Positions 1 through 12,959 of a stretch of DNA of 64,000 nucleotides are shown piece by piece. The stretch's first letter is position 1; each line of letters begins with the position of its first letter. The notes beneath the pieces were generated by a model that worked only from the letters and a program-made list of their open reading frames with translations, was not told the origin of the DNA and made no database searches. A program made the position numbers and the translations under genes. The DNA lies in the NCBI GenBank assembly GCA_026874595.1, contig CM049317.1:16663382-16727381 (forward strand), in the 5' to 3' direction. The stretch comes from Sipunculus nudus. Its lineage: Eukaryota > Annelida > Sipuncula > Golfingiida > Sipunculidae.

Positions 1-3000
1 TGCGTCTGTTGAATGTCCTGCAATTTGGATAGATACATCGCGTACCTTCTTTGATGTGTTTTGTTCTTCAAGCAAATCATAACATATAATTCCTTCTTCC
101 TGTCTCCCCTGATATATTTGGATGAGGTCACGACTCCTAATTTGCCAGCCTCTAGCGCATGCGCTCCAAGGTGACCAGGCTCCCCATTTGGGTGAATAAT
201 GATCTGTAATAAAACTTCCTCCCTAAAGAACCCAGATAATCAGATATAAGTTCGGCGAATATCTTGAATAAATGTCTTGCTTTAAGATAAATGTTAATCA
301 TTTAAACTCTATTTACGGCCAGAGAGTTGTATTCCTTGATTAAATCCATCTAGTGATACATAGGAGGCCACATAATCAACCTTCTAAAAGAATACCTTGA
401 AAAGGGACGCTTTATTTTAACTCTGTTTCATTGAATTATGCGTTACTCTTAGAGAATCTAAGAAAAATAAACATCTATTTCATGCCCAAAATATAGTAAC
501 CTAACCCTCTTCAAGCATAGGGAACTCAGTTGCTCCTAAAATTCCATAAACAAGGAGGGCAGGCAATGCAACCAACAGCATAAAGACATTTAGTCCGCTA
601 TGTATTTTACTCATCGATATGCAAATGTCCTTTCTTCTTTTCTACGTCTAGTAGGAATGCGTATTCTAAAAAATAAACATAAGACTACTGTCACGCTGGG
701 AGTTTTACCTTTTTCAGCAATTCATTTCTCAAGTGGAATAAATCATATATTATTTGGAGCAGTTTTCAGTTGATGATACATTTGTTGTTAAATATGTTGT
801 TGAAAGTAAATATGTAGTTGTTTTTTTTCTTTCCTAATATGAGAAGGAGAAAGGTATGCATTACTGTGTGCGATACAGACCTTAAAAAGACAGGGAGTTC
901 TAGTTCTGTCAGTGCTTCCACACAGCAAAATGTTTGCATGGAAACTGCCACCCTAAGTGTTCTATTAGAAGTGAGAGTAAAAACATTCCAATTAGTATAT
1001 AATTACCTGATATAAATCATTAGTTTTGTGCACCATATATATATATAGATTAATTAACCAATTTCCGATTAAGTGTCTGTTTTTCAAGGACGGGTATTAA
1101 ATTATTTATTTTTGAATATTACCCTTAACCATTCGATCAGTCATACCAGGGCCTGTAACGGAAACTGTCAAACTATTGTTTGTTCTTTCCGCATGCAATA
1201 TCTTCCAATTAACTTCTATTTGTTGGCTAGACTTTACAACAAGACAAATTAATTTGAGTGGCAAAATACCTTTGTTTAATTGTTGTTTAGGAACATGAGC
1301 AGATTTTAAGCAGGGGAGTTAATTTATATAGCATTGTATTGGTTCGTACATTTTTTCGTAGCAATCATTTCAGAAATTAATGTCTTTATTAATTTAACAA
1401 ATTATGAATTTCTATAAATTCAATAAAGAGAGTCAGTCGATAATTAAACTCAGTAATTGTTGCCTATCTAAAATCAATTGTTTTTGGTATGCGAAAATTA
1501 CTGTCTGGCCCTCATGATATAAAAAAATGTTCTTCTGTTGTTTATTAATTGCTTTTGCTAAACAAATGTATAGAAAAACAAGACTGAGGACCACGTGTGG
1601 TTATTATGATTTATTTTCAATTAAGATGCTGGCATTTTACAATGAATCTAAAACATGCGAAAACATTTCTTACCATTATATTCATATCCATATCGCACAC
1701 TAAGAGTGTATGAGCATGTACGTCAAGGTCACTTGCAAAATGTATTGTCACAGACACCGAACCGTTCCATGACCTCTTTAATTCTGCTGTCCCGAAATTT
1801 TATTTGTAAATACAACACCAGGTTAAACAAACTCGTAAACAATAAACATGAAACTTTAAGTAGTTTTTGCACAATTAACATATTATCATGATTGCATGCT
1901 CGTATGATTTTTTATCAGGAATATAAAAATGAGGACAATAAATGTCCTCACTGTGTTGAACGATTGGTAGTGGTTTTTGTTTTAGATCAGCAGCTTCACA
2001 AAGCAGAAACACCCTGGAAGTCCAGGGGAAATCTCGATAACTAAGTATCTCATATTCATATTGGCTTCATGACTGGCTTGACTATTATGACATTCGCCCT
2101 TTATAATAATACAAAACTTGCTTAATTATCTAAACTTTCAAAATTTATTATGATCTGCATTACCATGTTTCACACCTTGTCAAGGAAACCTTGTCCTAGT
2201 GAATAGTCAGGCCTCATTAGCCTACTTTAAACCTACACTGGTGAAGGTCATCGATTCTGAATGACAGTAATACACGATACGTTTTCCCGCAAATTACGGC
2301 ATTACTCTTTAACGCAACGTGTATAAAAATGAAACTGTTACAGGAAGCAGTACAAAAATGTAAGTATTGTGCCTTGTTTAACTGTGTTAGCTGGTTAAAG
2401 GACACAAACATTTAATCCTATATTATCACATACTTAAAATCTGTTTAAGGCTTATAACCCCTTAGGAAATATGCTTATAAATAGCAAATGCATGCATATT
2501 CAATAGAATTATATCCCATATAAGGGAATCATAAGCATTACTCTTCTGGTATGTTTTTCCATCACATAATACAGACATAACAAAATTGTATTTAATAGTT
2601 TAGTTTCGGATGTAGCAAAATATTTTAAATATATCATAGTTATGAATGTGTGGAACATCGATCTACCATGTATCTTTATATATTTAAAATAAGCACATGA
2701 AAAACTGTACCACATTTTATACAACAGTTGTTTATACCAGCAATGTCTATTGGGAAATGTGCGATATATTTGTAATTTGGCTGCCTCCTGCTTATTCATT
2801 AAGAGTACCCAGGAAATTGTTTTAGTTCCGATGGTATTGCCACTTGCACCAGAATGCCAGCATTCTCTATACAAATTCCTGCATGTTTTGTTTTTGCCTA
2901 AAACAAACAAACATTCAGTTACAAGTTTTAAATTGGATTCTGTTCTGAATTCTAGAGGTTTTTACTTTTCCATTTAGCCCAGAATTGTCAGAGATGGTTG

Positions 3001-3340
3001 CTTTGTTTCATGTTAGATGATATTTTGATATGATATAAAACTCTCACTTATTTAAAGAATAAAGAAACATTTCAATATGTATTGGATAAAGATAAACCGT
3101 ATATATTTTTTGTAATACATAAGCAGCATCAGGCTCCAGGTTTTTTGGGTATAAAGGTGTTTATTTTCATAACTGTAAGTACCTGTTTTCCATAAAGACA
3201 ATGAAAATATGGAAATATTGAAGTTTCTTTTTAATTATATGCAACATAAATGCTACATCGCCGATCATTAATGTAATATAAATTTGTAGTATTATGATTG
3301 TCCAAACCCCTTATATTTTAGACAAGTTGCCCATATCATG
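1..3340. other. AT-rich non-coding DNA, no gene recognised
   Basis: I see no protein family, RNA gene or mobile element that I can support here. The open frames are short, lack coding character, and overlap on both strands. One minus-strand stretch near 2,809-2,897 has plausible splice borders but no recognisable product. Confidence 0.5.
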
Positions 3341-3545
3341 TATGTAAGTTGCTTGTTAGTCATGTTATAATTGGTTGCGGGAGATGTCCATGGTGAAACT
3401 GACAATAAATATCCGGGTTTAATCCCCGGGGTGGCTATGAGGGTGGGTTGTATCAGCCCGTCCCCGGTCGGTGGTCTTCTTCGCTTTCTTAGGTTTCTCC
3501 ACATTTAGACACTACCAAACGCCAAGACCGGAGCCATGGGGAGTG
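3340..3545 (+). repeat. Degenerate tRNA-derived SINE-like repeat (tentative)
   Basis: A GC-richer island in AT-rich DNA. It holds a box-B-like word (GGGTTTAATCCCCGG, about 3,415-3,430). This is followed by a body (CGGTGGTCTTCTTCGC then GGTTTCTCCAC, about 3,465-3,505) of the kind found downstream of the tRNA head in metazoan SINEs. No clear box A or target-site duplication is seen. It could instead be the tail of another dispersed repeat. Confidence 0.3.
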
Positions 3546-3683
3546 CCTATATCAGTTATAATAATTATATGTATTATCAATGTAAAATAAATATGTTAAA
3601 AAATAACATGAAGCTCACAATAAAAGAAGCGAACACCAAATATCTGGAGTCGCCTACTAAATATATTTTTTTTTTACTTTTAA

Positions 3684-3685
<2 letters not shown>

Positions 3686-3725
<40 letters not shown>
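3686..3725. repeat. (TA)n microsatellite
   Basis: Uninterrupted TA dinucleotides, about 20 units. Confidence 0.95.
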
Positions 3726-3726
<1 letters not shown>

Positions 3727-4971
3727 CAAACATTATACATGATACACAATACAGAGACAATACAAACCATAATGTGTGTACATAACACAAAGCACCGGTA
3801 GAAACAGCCTTTACATTGTAACAACATTTTTACATAATTCAAGACATCAGTAGTTCTTTTGTTTTCATTACTCTTGAAATACAGTTCCATGAAACACCAA
3901 GTAATTTAATTTAACAGAAATGTAACTATCACAAAAGTGAGCAAATGGTTTTATAACGAAATATTGAAAGATATTGTAATATTTTCAAAATACATTAAAT
4001 TTCATTTTTACTTAATAAACTTGATATGTGAACAGGTCCCTTTAATATAAGTTAGGAATTTTAAAAAAAATCTTACAGTTATCATGCTTGCGTCCGACTG
4101 GACAAATTACAAGCCATTTAAAGGTATGAGTTTCTTTGGGTCTACCTTGTGAATGTCTGATGAATCACACATGTTTAAACTTATAGTTGCAAAAATCGTT
4201 ATTATGTTTTTGCAGCTGTCTTTCAAAGTGAATTAACATTAAAACATAAACAAATACTGCGGTATAGAGATTAATGAGAACACAAACGAAATTAATCAAT
4301 AAGCAATTACAAACCCAATAGTTTCAAAACAACAACGTAACAGCATGAATATTCAAAAATGAATGCGTCGGCCTTTAACACACTAAGCCTTCATAAGACG
4401 TATAAATCAGTAAGAAACATGGGCTATGCAATAAGAGTTCCAGTTTGCGCTATAGATTTCCAGTAGCTGCAACGAAACATCTGTTATCTACAGGGGTATC
4501 AAATATGCCCTGATTTGCAGCGTCATGATCTTTTTTTTTGGTTTGGAAACGAGGCCACTCCTTCAGGCGGTTAACATAAAAACATTACAAACATACATGT
4601 AGTTCTGATGTGTTAATTTAATATCTTTTTTTACCACAGTGATGTTCGGTACACCAAGATCGACCCTACAAAAGAACGATGGAAGTAAACTTTTATTATC
4701 ATCCTTTCAGTTAATTCTATCGCACCTGTTTCAAATGGCTGCGTGGTGGACTGGTGGAAGGGTGATTAGCGAATATCATCACATTATTCACAACCGTGGG
4801 CAGAGTGGTTGTGTTACAGGCATGCATAAAAATACACATAAATACGTAACTGACGTGTAACAACCACTCACATAATTGGCACCCAAGGGCATTTTAACAT
4901 TCTTACGGGCACACAGAAAATCTACACCCGGAATATATAAACTAATAACCCATAAGGAAGAAAATTATTTG
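3726..4971. other. AT-rich non-coding DNA
   Basis: Nothing recognisable; only chance frames. Confidence 0.5.
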
Positions 4972-5892
4972 ATTAATTCAAGATGTAGAGCACCACATTA
5001 CGACACTTCAACGGCTTCAAAACAGAGCCTTAAGGACGGCCTTGAGACTTGAGATTTGAGAACCCGAGTATCTGTGCTTCACGAGAAGGCAGAAATAGAA
5101 TATGTGAGAGATCACATTCTAAGGTTGAGCAAAGGCTATGTCGAAAAGGTGAAGCAAGAGAAGTTCTATAAAGAATTCAAAATGTGGCTCGACTGGCAAA
5201 AGATCAGCGGTAAGCGGAACCCCATTATCATCACCCCACTAGAGAAAGTGGGGGAGGGGTAGAAAGGCTCCGGAGCTCTGCAGCGCCCGACTGCAAAAGT
5301 AAAATACGGGCCGTCCATCGGATGAGGACGTAAAATGGCGGTCCCGTGTCCAGAAGGGGACGGGCACGTAAAAGACGCCATACTGTTTTTCGATAGAAGA
5401 GTAGGCCAGCCTGTTACCGGCAGTATGGTACCAGGCCCTGTAGAGCCAGCCGTTTGGTGGATAAAAGTTGAGGGGATCCCGAAAGGATCAGGGACAAGGC
5501 TCCGAGACGTAAAAACCGGGGTTCGGTTAGGACCAGCAGGGACAAGGCTCAAACATGATGGCACAAGCACCAGTGAAGGCTCCCGAGAAGGCTCCGATCG
5601 AACGAAAACTGTACCTGGTCGAAAGGGACAAGGCTCAGGGCAGGACTTACGGTAGTCAAGGGGTAGGCCGATTACGCTCGGACATTACTGGCTGGTTGCT
5701 AGGCTCCCGGGAATAACTGGGGGATTTCCCCGGTGGTGGACGGTCAGCGAGGGCGGGCCGGACCTGGCTGGCTGGCGTGTCAGTTCTGGTGACCTCAGTG
5801 CAGAGAGGGGGGTACCCAAAGAGGCAAAACTGCGGCGTAAAAACCCTAGTTTTTGCCTGAGCGGTGTAACGGACATGGCATTAATTCAAGAT
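4972..5892 (+). mobile_element. 5'-truncated non-LTR (jockey-like) retrotransposon with 13-bp target-site duplication
   Basis: The insertion (4,985-5,879, 895 bp) is bracketed by an exact 13-bp direct repeat, ATTAATTCAAGAT, at 4,972-4,984 and 5,880-5,892, as target-primed insertion produces. The 5' part encodes the C-terminal end of a reverse transcriptase. The rest is a GC-rich 3' UTR in sharp contrast to its surroundings, with the word CGTAAAA repeated. No poly(A) tail is visible: the right edge ends in GTGTAACGGACATGGC, so the clade may be one with a non-A tail. It lies about 340 bp upstream of exon 2 of the SnoaL-like pseudogene copy C, where that copy's first exon might have been expected. 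Confidence 0.75.
4994..5262 (+). pseudogene. Reverse transcriptase C-terminal fragment (jockey-like), frameshifted
   Basis: From about 4,994 the frame reads ITTLQRLQNRALRTAL. The motif L-Q-x-L-Q-N-x-A-L-R is typical of the thumb/C-terminal region of jockey-superfamily reverse transcriptases. It then meets a stop. A second frame continues the same homology from about 5,056 (VSVLHEKAEIEYVRDHI, then LRLSKGYVEKV), matching the usual LH-x-x-x-x-I-x-x-V-x-x-x-I-x-x-L family spacing, to a stop at 5,262. The frame break, and the absence of catalytic FADD and endonuclease parts, show a dead, 5'-truncated copy. Confidence 0.65.
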
Positions 5893-6233
5893 ATATTATC
5901 AGCTAATTATAGTGGCACACTAATCAAATGTATCGAATCGGTTATAAAAATAACAAAGACCATATTATTTTATTTTATTTTTTTTTGGCTGTGCAAAGCC
6001 AATCCAGATGATGTGGCTGAGACTAAAATTTTTACATTAAAATGTTTGTAACGATGGATCCAACAAACGAAAACCGTGAATTTTAAATGAATAATAATGA
6101 ATTATTTCAAATCGACAAGAAATCGACAAGAAAATGACCCTTGATCTGACAAGCAAAAATGTTTCATCATGATTTTATCGTAGCATTGAGTACTTTTCTC
6201 AAAGTCCAATGTGATGTATTTTTTTTTTATCTG
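5893..6233. other. Non-coding, presumed remnant of intron 1 of copy C
   Basis: T-rich DNA between the retrotransposon and the first recognisable exon of pseudogene copy C. I could not find the signal-peptide exon here. Confidence 0.35.
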
Positions 6234-8930
6234 ATCGGGATAAGGATGTGATCGAAGAGAGGAGTCAGTTGTTATCGGACATGTACCTCCACAAGAACTG
6301 GCCGGACATTACGACCAGGTCTATCACCCAAAGGCTTACATCATGCCACCTTGAATGGGGGCTGCAGAAGGGGTGGGTAAGTCCAGCATTTAGGCTCATA
6401 CTATGCAAGAATTGACACCAATCAATGGTAAATCCCAATAAGGTAGTAATTTATTTTATCTTAACCAAGGACGACATTTCAAAGCCTAATTCCCCGTTTA
6501 ATCTGCTCCTGGAGCCCACTTTTGCAGAGTTTATGTTTAACTTTTTAAAACAAGTCGACCATAGTTCGAGCTCTTGCTGGAATTCAATTAAACAGTAAAA
6601 CCAAGATCAAGGCAAGTCAAGGCAATATGACGAAGGATGATTTAAAGTTTATGTGATTATGATTGTTTTTGACAAAGATGGTAAGGAGAAGGTGTTTTTA
6701 AGTTTTTATAGCCTTGACCTTCGGCCCATTTTTACCAGAATAAAGACATCATTGACATACACCATATGTGTAAGTAACAAAGTGATTCTTGTGAAACTAG
6801 CCTGCAGAATATTATCACTTTTTGTGACCACAAAACCAGCAAGCAATCAAAATTGAGGACTTCTGACCCACAGACAGGCTTATTGAAAACTGACAGGGTG
6901 GCAGTCAGGTTACTAGATCATTTCATAAAGAAGACGAAGATGAAGAAATTGAGACATAGTTTATGAAGATAAACCAATGCAGACAAAGTAATGAGGGAAA
7001 TAAGATTTCGACGTGTCTTGATTAACCTGACCTTGAACTTTGACCTGTTTAAAAGATACACTTACTGCGTCAGGGAATCGTTCGTGTATACCATATGTGA
7101 ATTCACAAATGATTCCTGCAAATTTGTTGCCGGTAGAATGCTGTGTCATACACAAGATTAAGAAAATAGCCGAGAAGAGAAAAGCTGAAAACAGAAAGAC
7201 ATACTGAGCTCATGGCACAAAGTTGACAACTATAAAGAAGACAAAGAGGAAGAAAACGAGCCAATGCTTCTGAAGAAAGGAACAATATTGACAATGATGA
7301 TAATTACATTTTGACGGTTTTCGCGGACCTATACTGACAGAAAAATAGGCTTCAAGGACTTTTGATTGTAAAATACCTAGGTAATTTATCGGCATGTGAT
7401 TAATATCAATTGAACAATTCTAACAATTTCCTTAGTGTAGCATTTTTATTATCATGTCAGTAAATTTAATATTGTAATATATTATTTGTTTTAATTCTAT
7501 GTAATTGGTTTTTTAATACATAGAGTCATTTGGTAGTAGAAGAGTTAGTGGCTCCAACACCTGAACCTTGTCATATGAAAAAAAAAACAACAACAATATG
7601 GTCCTTATTGGACGTGTTTGGCTTAGGTTTGTTTGCAATTTTGGCGGATCCCCTCATGTTATAAACGTGCATATTTACAACATGACGTTTTCGGTTTATT
7701 TTTATTAAAACTTCAAAAGATAATATCTATAAAATGCGCGCCAGGTATCGGAATATGTCTTTAACTGCACAAAGATTTCAGAAAGTATTAAATTGTTTGG
7801 AATATCATAACCTTCTGGTCCTATGTACGAGTGTTTAGTATTTATGAGGTTCAGAAGATATATTTTGTTGATTTATATACTTACGGATGACAGCATCCAT
7901 ACTTCGGTTATACGTAACAGAAGACCGAACCCGGGAAAATGCGTACTTCCTTTTCAGATGAGATGGTCAAAAGCTTTCAGAAGATATTACATTGGGTGAA
8001 AAGGGCTGATTTCTAGAGAGTGGACACAAAGATATACGACGAAATAGCCGTATAAGTAGCCAACCATACTGTTACGTTTAAAAACGACACTGTCCGAGAG
8101 GGCGAGTAAGTAATCCTTTATTATAATATTGTTTTTATCTTTTAAAGGTACATGACCAATTGTAATAAACGTGTCTATCTCACGGCATTACTTCATCTTG
8201 GCTGAATACAAACGTTTCTAGGCAAAACTATTTGTAAAATGGACTCTACATGAATCGCCAAGCCACCTGTTGTATACATTATTAAGGTATTGGGTGTGAG
8301 TAGACACAGTTTACATGTGACTGTTTACCGTTACAAGGTTGCGTGGTCAGAGGTCCGATCTCCGCAAGCACGAATATTCACAAATAAGTATAAGAGTAAG
8401 TAAAATGCATGAGGATGACTAGCGACAGGCCTAGTGATTATAGAGAAGGATTTATTCTTTTTTTTTAACTTGCAGTATCGGAGCTGTTTAAGGAGGATAA
8501 GCGTCTTTGTTGCTCGAAATCTTACTCTGACGCTCGGTTCTTGGGGTCCAAGCGTCCGACAGGATGTGCTTAATTTCAGGCTGTTCTATCAAAGTTGGCT
8601 CTTCTGTCAGTCGGTGCCCGTTGCCAACTACATGTAATTCAGAAACCAGTAAATCGTGTAAATAATGTACTGATAATAAATCCTTGGATTACACCTTGAT
8701 CAAATAATCATAAGAAAATGACATAAAATGAAAATATTCCTATGTTACACAACTCGTCAAAGTGTGACACAGATCACCTGCCATTGGGACGTTCAAAAAT
8801 TCTTGTGTGACGCGCCAAAAATTCAGCCTTAATTATTTCGATTTTATGTTTTTTAGAACACTGTTGGTATGGAAGAAGGTATGGCAAACCGAGGTATTAC
8901 AGTGATGGAACTCTGATGAAACAGTTGAAG
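6234..8930 (+). pseudogene. SnoaL/DUF4440-like secreted protein, paralogue C (decayed)
   Basis: Three exons align with the intact copy B at 23.4-26.1 kb. Exon 2 (6,234-6,376) reads SDMYLHKNWP, then after a 1-nt deletion HYDQVYHPKAYIMPP. It is 143 nt against 144 in B. Its acceptor AG is TG, and a stop replaces the Gly after the IMPP motif. Exon 3 (7,958-8,105) is 148 nt, exactly as in B, with intact AG and GTAAGT, but has in-frame stops at 8,014 and 8,053. Exon 4 (from 8,857) keeps VWKKVWQ and a final WNS motif, with a stop at 8,903. Exon 1 was not found. The exon order and lengths show a former DNA-level duplicate, not a retrocopy. No function is expected; the family role is described under copy B. 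Confidence 0.8.
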
Positions 8931-10620
8931 CAAGAAAGAGATTTCCTGTTTACAAATCAATAAATAACATACCATGCAAACTTTAAGCTTACAAGAAAGA
9001 CAAAGGCTTTAAATGGGGACTGTCTGAGTGCTGGTAAAGATTATGAGATGTTAGAATACTCTGTGCAAAAGCATTTCATCCACCTATCTGGTCCATATTC
9101 CTAGCTTCATAGGTGCATAAGTTATTTTTAGATTCGTTGCTCTTCCTTGATATCGTTAATGGGTCGGGATCATGTGCCGAATAATCACCAACATCTAAAC
9201 GTTTCTTCATTGGCCAATCCAAACAAACACATAATTGCACACAAACACACGCATACAAACATACGAACGGAGTTGAACACATACTCTCCTGGCGGAGGAA
9301 ATATATATCAGGTGCAAATATAATACTCGGACTTAAGGTCCACTATGGAAAAAGCAACCGAACTGGAAAGCAATCGATGACAGAGAGGAATACTTTCCTG
9401 TGATCAAATGTGACCACTGCTTCAAAGGGAGTGTTGGGTTCTTGATGCAACTTCCATATTGGAATGGGCGTACAGACAGACAATTTTAAAATATTCAGAC
9501 GCAATCTATGTTGTGGACCTGATGTAAGATATCACAATTTTTCATTGAAACAACTCACAGGATATGTTATGTAATAACTGCACGCGACGATTTTATTATA
9601 TGTGTATATATACAAATATTACTATAATATATCAGATTATATAATTATATATAGTATATGTATAATTGTATATTTAATTATATAAAATGTATAATATGAT
9701 ATATTTGTATATATACAAACAAAAATTCCTGAGGAACTTCTTTGTTCCTGAACTGCCCACTTTTTGTAGTCTGATATATTCTTGGCTGCGGTTCCAAAAC
9801 AGGGGTCTCCCGCAGTTACATTACTTAGACTTCAATTTAAATCCAGCTATTCACCTACCTTTCTGTATAATTTATTCGATTTGTTGCTTCATTAATACAT
9901 AAGGAAGTAATAAATGGCTGTAATTCCCATTATAACGGTTAAAAAAACCCTAAGTGACTGATGCATGAGCTTGTTTATCTACGAGTCATTAACAAACATG
10001 ATGCATGCACCCCTGTTGATAAACGAAAATAAAAAAATCAAATTAGGTTAGGTTTGGAAGCTGACAGGTCACCAGTTGCGAAACGCCCTTTCAAAAACTC
10101 TGGTTCGTCTGACTTACCGCCCGATGCCCTTGTTGAATGTGTTTAGAGCATTTTCGATATGAACATTTATGATGTAAAAAACATGTGGCAGGAGGGCCGG
10201 GAGGGGGGGGGGTCCAGGATTTAGGAATGATCAATTCCAGGAGGACTAATGACAAAACCTTCAGAAAAGGTCCACAGGTACGGAAAAGGAAGATGGGTCA
10301 AGGCTGTTAAAATTGTTTGAAACACTTGGATGGTCTGAAAAAAAGGTTAAGGCAACTGAAAGGGGAGCGGGGGGGGGGGGGGGGGCTTGACCACTTGAAC
10401 CCCCTCTGGATCTTTGCGGTATATCGTGATTATTTTCATTTTTTTTAAATATCTTTGGCAATAGACGTCAGACAATGGAATAGGCCCCTTTAACATATAT
10501 TAAGTTGGAGTGTCAGACAAATAGATGGATATATGTCAAACTAGTTTTATTGTGAAAATCCCTCTAAACACATAATACATAAATAGTTTTAATACATAAC
10601 ATAAATTTGATATAAAAATG
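8931..10620. other. Non-coding DNA with low-complexity tracts
   Basis: AT-rich sequence with TATA-rich palindromic stretches at 9,595-9,720, and poly-G runs near 10,203 and 10,370-10,386. A CACACAAACACACGCAT-type stretch (9,237-9,275) resembles one in intron 2 of copy B (about 25,140-25,175). No gene recognised. Confidence 0.4.
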
Positions 10621-11569
10621 GTACCCTCACACACAGTTACGTTGTGGTGATTGAATTAGCATTCAGATGAGTTTGGAACCAGCTGGTATTCGGATTAATA
10701 TTAATGAAATCACGAACTGTCACGCTTTGAAAATGGGAAAACATTATGGTGGTATAAAACTGGTTCTGTCACGTTATAATTATACTTCTGGTGGTTACTT
10801 TATGCACAGGTTGTATGTTTAGGTAAACACTTTTTGTTAAGCGTGGGCGATGTTAACTGTCTGCGATATTTTGTTTCCTTTTTTCTGCATTTGGATTTTT
10901 AAAAATTTCCGAGAGTAATTCTGAGAAGCCAGATCTTATAAAATTATTGAAGACTAATCAACAACTCCAATACAATTCAATTATACGGTTAAAAAAAGAT
11001 CAGGTTCCATATACACTTAATCTCTCCTTTTACATAATGAATTGATCTTTGGTAAACCTACATCTAAACTTTGATGAGTCCATTTCTAACATTAAGTTTA
11101 TTTTACTTAAAAATTAAAATTATTGATTTACAGATGAGGCTTTTCAGTCATATGCTCAGGCGCAGGGCTAGGATATATTGGGCTTAATAACAAAGCCCTA
11201 TATTAATGACGGATTTAAGCAAGTGTGACATAACATTTAGCCAGTCACGGACCCACTCCCATGGTCAGTAAATGTAAACAACGTATGACACTTGGACCAG
11301 TGGCCCTTTTTCCTATATCGGCATGCAGTAATAATGGTAAATCCAGGTATTCATCCGGGTAATTATTCTGCATAATGAAATGACCAGAACAGATATCACT
11401 GCACTATCACCTTGCATGTACATATTCAACAATTCTATAAACAGTTGTATCACGTAAACTTTCCAAGAAAGAACGTGTATATGAGTTTTTCTTTATATTT
11501 ACAATACCGCGTGACGAATATTACCCCGCAGAATATAAACATGTTTGGCAATATACAAAATATAACAGG

Positions 11570-11815
11570 TTTCTGTGCCTCAGGGGTAGAGCGGATCGAC
11601 TCAGAGCCGGGAGATCGTGAGTTCTAATCTTAGAAGAGGCTGTCAGATTTTTCATGGTCGGCCCCCGCCCTGGGTGGGCGCTCTGCAAGCTTAATGTGGA
11701 GGCCGTGTTCCACTCAAAAACCAGTGGTATGACCCAGCAATGTGGACAATTGCACAGTAAAGTCCCGCAGGTGCATACTCACCAGGCCTGGTTAACACAA
11801 GAATATTAAATGAGA
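11570..11815 (+). repeat. tRNA-derived SINE, copy 1
   Basis: The tRNA-like head has a box A (GGGTAGAGCGGATCGACT, about 11,584) and a box B (GAGTTCTAATCTTAG, about 11,618). The body (GGTCGGCCCC, then GTGGGCGCTCTGC, GGAGGCCGTG, GGTATGACCCAGCAA, GGCCTGGTTAACAC) is shared with copies at 14.75 and 26.27 kb. It stops earlier than the other two. It sits inside the paralogue A block and is absent from the matching position of paralogue B, so it inserted after the duplication. Confidence 0.75.
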
Positions 11816-11910
11816 AGAAGCTGACCTGTCACGTAGTGCGATAAGGGACGCATACTTAGAGTTAAGCTATCATTTAAAAATAGAGGCGGTTACCTCCAAT
11901 AATATTACCA

Positions 11911-12512
11911 ATGAACTGCGTCTGGTACGGAAACAAAGCTACTGCTTCTGATGAGATCAGGTTCACACATTGTCCTTATAACCTTTCCCCTTTTCTTTTT
12001 TTGTTTGCAAAGCAGAAACAGACACTCCTTTACATGGATACGGTCATATTACTAGTTATGAAAGCAAACGATAAATGGACTCATTAAGAAGAATGCCGAG
12101 AGGGATAGAAAACTGTTTTGTATAACTGTTTGTATAATAAAGTATAGAGGCTCCATAATGCGTTATTTTTTTTATAATTCTATACTGAGGCTGCATACTG
12201 CATTACTAAACTGAGGCTCTGTAGTACGTTCCCTCAGTATAATTCATTATCGAGGCTCCGTATTGCGTTCTCTTTGTATAATTCATTATCGAGTCTCCGT
12301 ATTGCGTTCTCTTTGTATTATTAGATTATTTGTGCATTGAATGTTGAGCATTGCAATAAGATTTATTTTAATAGACGCTGAGAGAGAGATGACACTCAGA
12401 AAAACTGAATCAGTCATGATTGTTTCCAAGGATCCCGCTGAGTATTATGATAAGATCTGTCACCCCGAAACTTACATTATTCCATCCGGAGCTCCAGTTG
12501 TACACGGAGAGG
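11911..12512 (+). pseudogene. SnoaL/DUF4440-like secreted protein, paralogue A (fragment)
   Basis: Two exon remnants align with copy B. Exon 1 (11,911-11,950) reads MNCVWYGNKATAS against MIVCYGIKAAAS in B; its donor GTGAGT has become ATGAGA. Exon 2 (12,375 to about 12,512) keeps the acceptor (TTTTAATAG), the REMTLRKTE start, SKDPAEYYDKICHPE and the P-x-GAPVVHGE end. It has a two-codon deletion, and the donor is destroyed (GGAGTACTAC where B has TGTAAGTAC). The exon 2 frame has no stop, so decay may be recent. Exons 3 and 4 are not seen downstream to 20 kb. Loss of both donors makes a functional product unlikely. Confidence 0.7.
12150..12335 (+). repeat. Intronic minisatellite, about 43-bp units
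   Basis: Four to five degenerate units of the type GAGGCTCCGTATTGCGTTCT followed by TTTGTATAATTC. The same minisatellite lies at 23,680-23,930 in intron 1 of copy B. Confidence 0.7.
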
Positions 12513-12959
12513 AGTACTACAGCTGTCAAACAGTATCTGTATTATAGTTGATGGCGACACAACACCGCTGACAGAAAATCCAACCTGGTCACAATTCGGC
12601 AACTGCACGTCTTCAATTCTGCAGGCTGCTTTTTTTGGGGAGATTTTGGGAGAGGGTGTCATTTTCCATATTTCCCACAATTCCGAGTTATTTTATGTAT
12701 TAGAAAAATCCGCAAAGGGTTATTTATCAAAAAGGACATCAAGGGAAATGGCCCATGTGAATTCTGATGATGGGAAGGCCGCCCGGCAGGAACCCAGCCA
12801 GACGGAACAGTCACTGTTGATATGAAATTCACACGGGTGAATATTTAAGTATTACACCAAATTAAAAAAAAGGGAAATTTAGGGTAACGTTTAAAATGTT
12901 TGAATTGTGACTTTCAGTTTAAAAGGATGCAGATAATGTGTAAGGCCAATATAAAATTG

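Noticed and set aside
2809..2897. Minus-strand stretch with TTGTTTTAG acceptor and CCTGG/GTACTC donor (reads KNKTCRNLYRECWHSG)
   Set aside because: No recognised family, no neighbouring exon, and chance splice-like borders are common in this AT-rich DNA.
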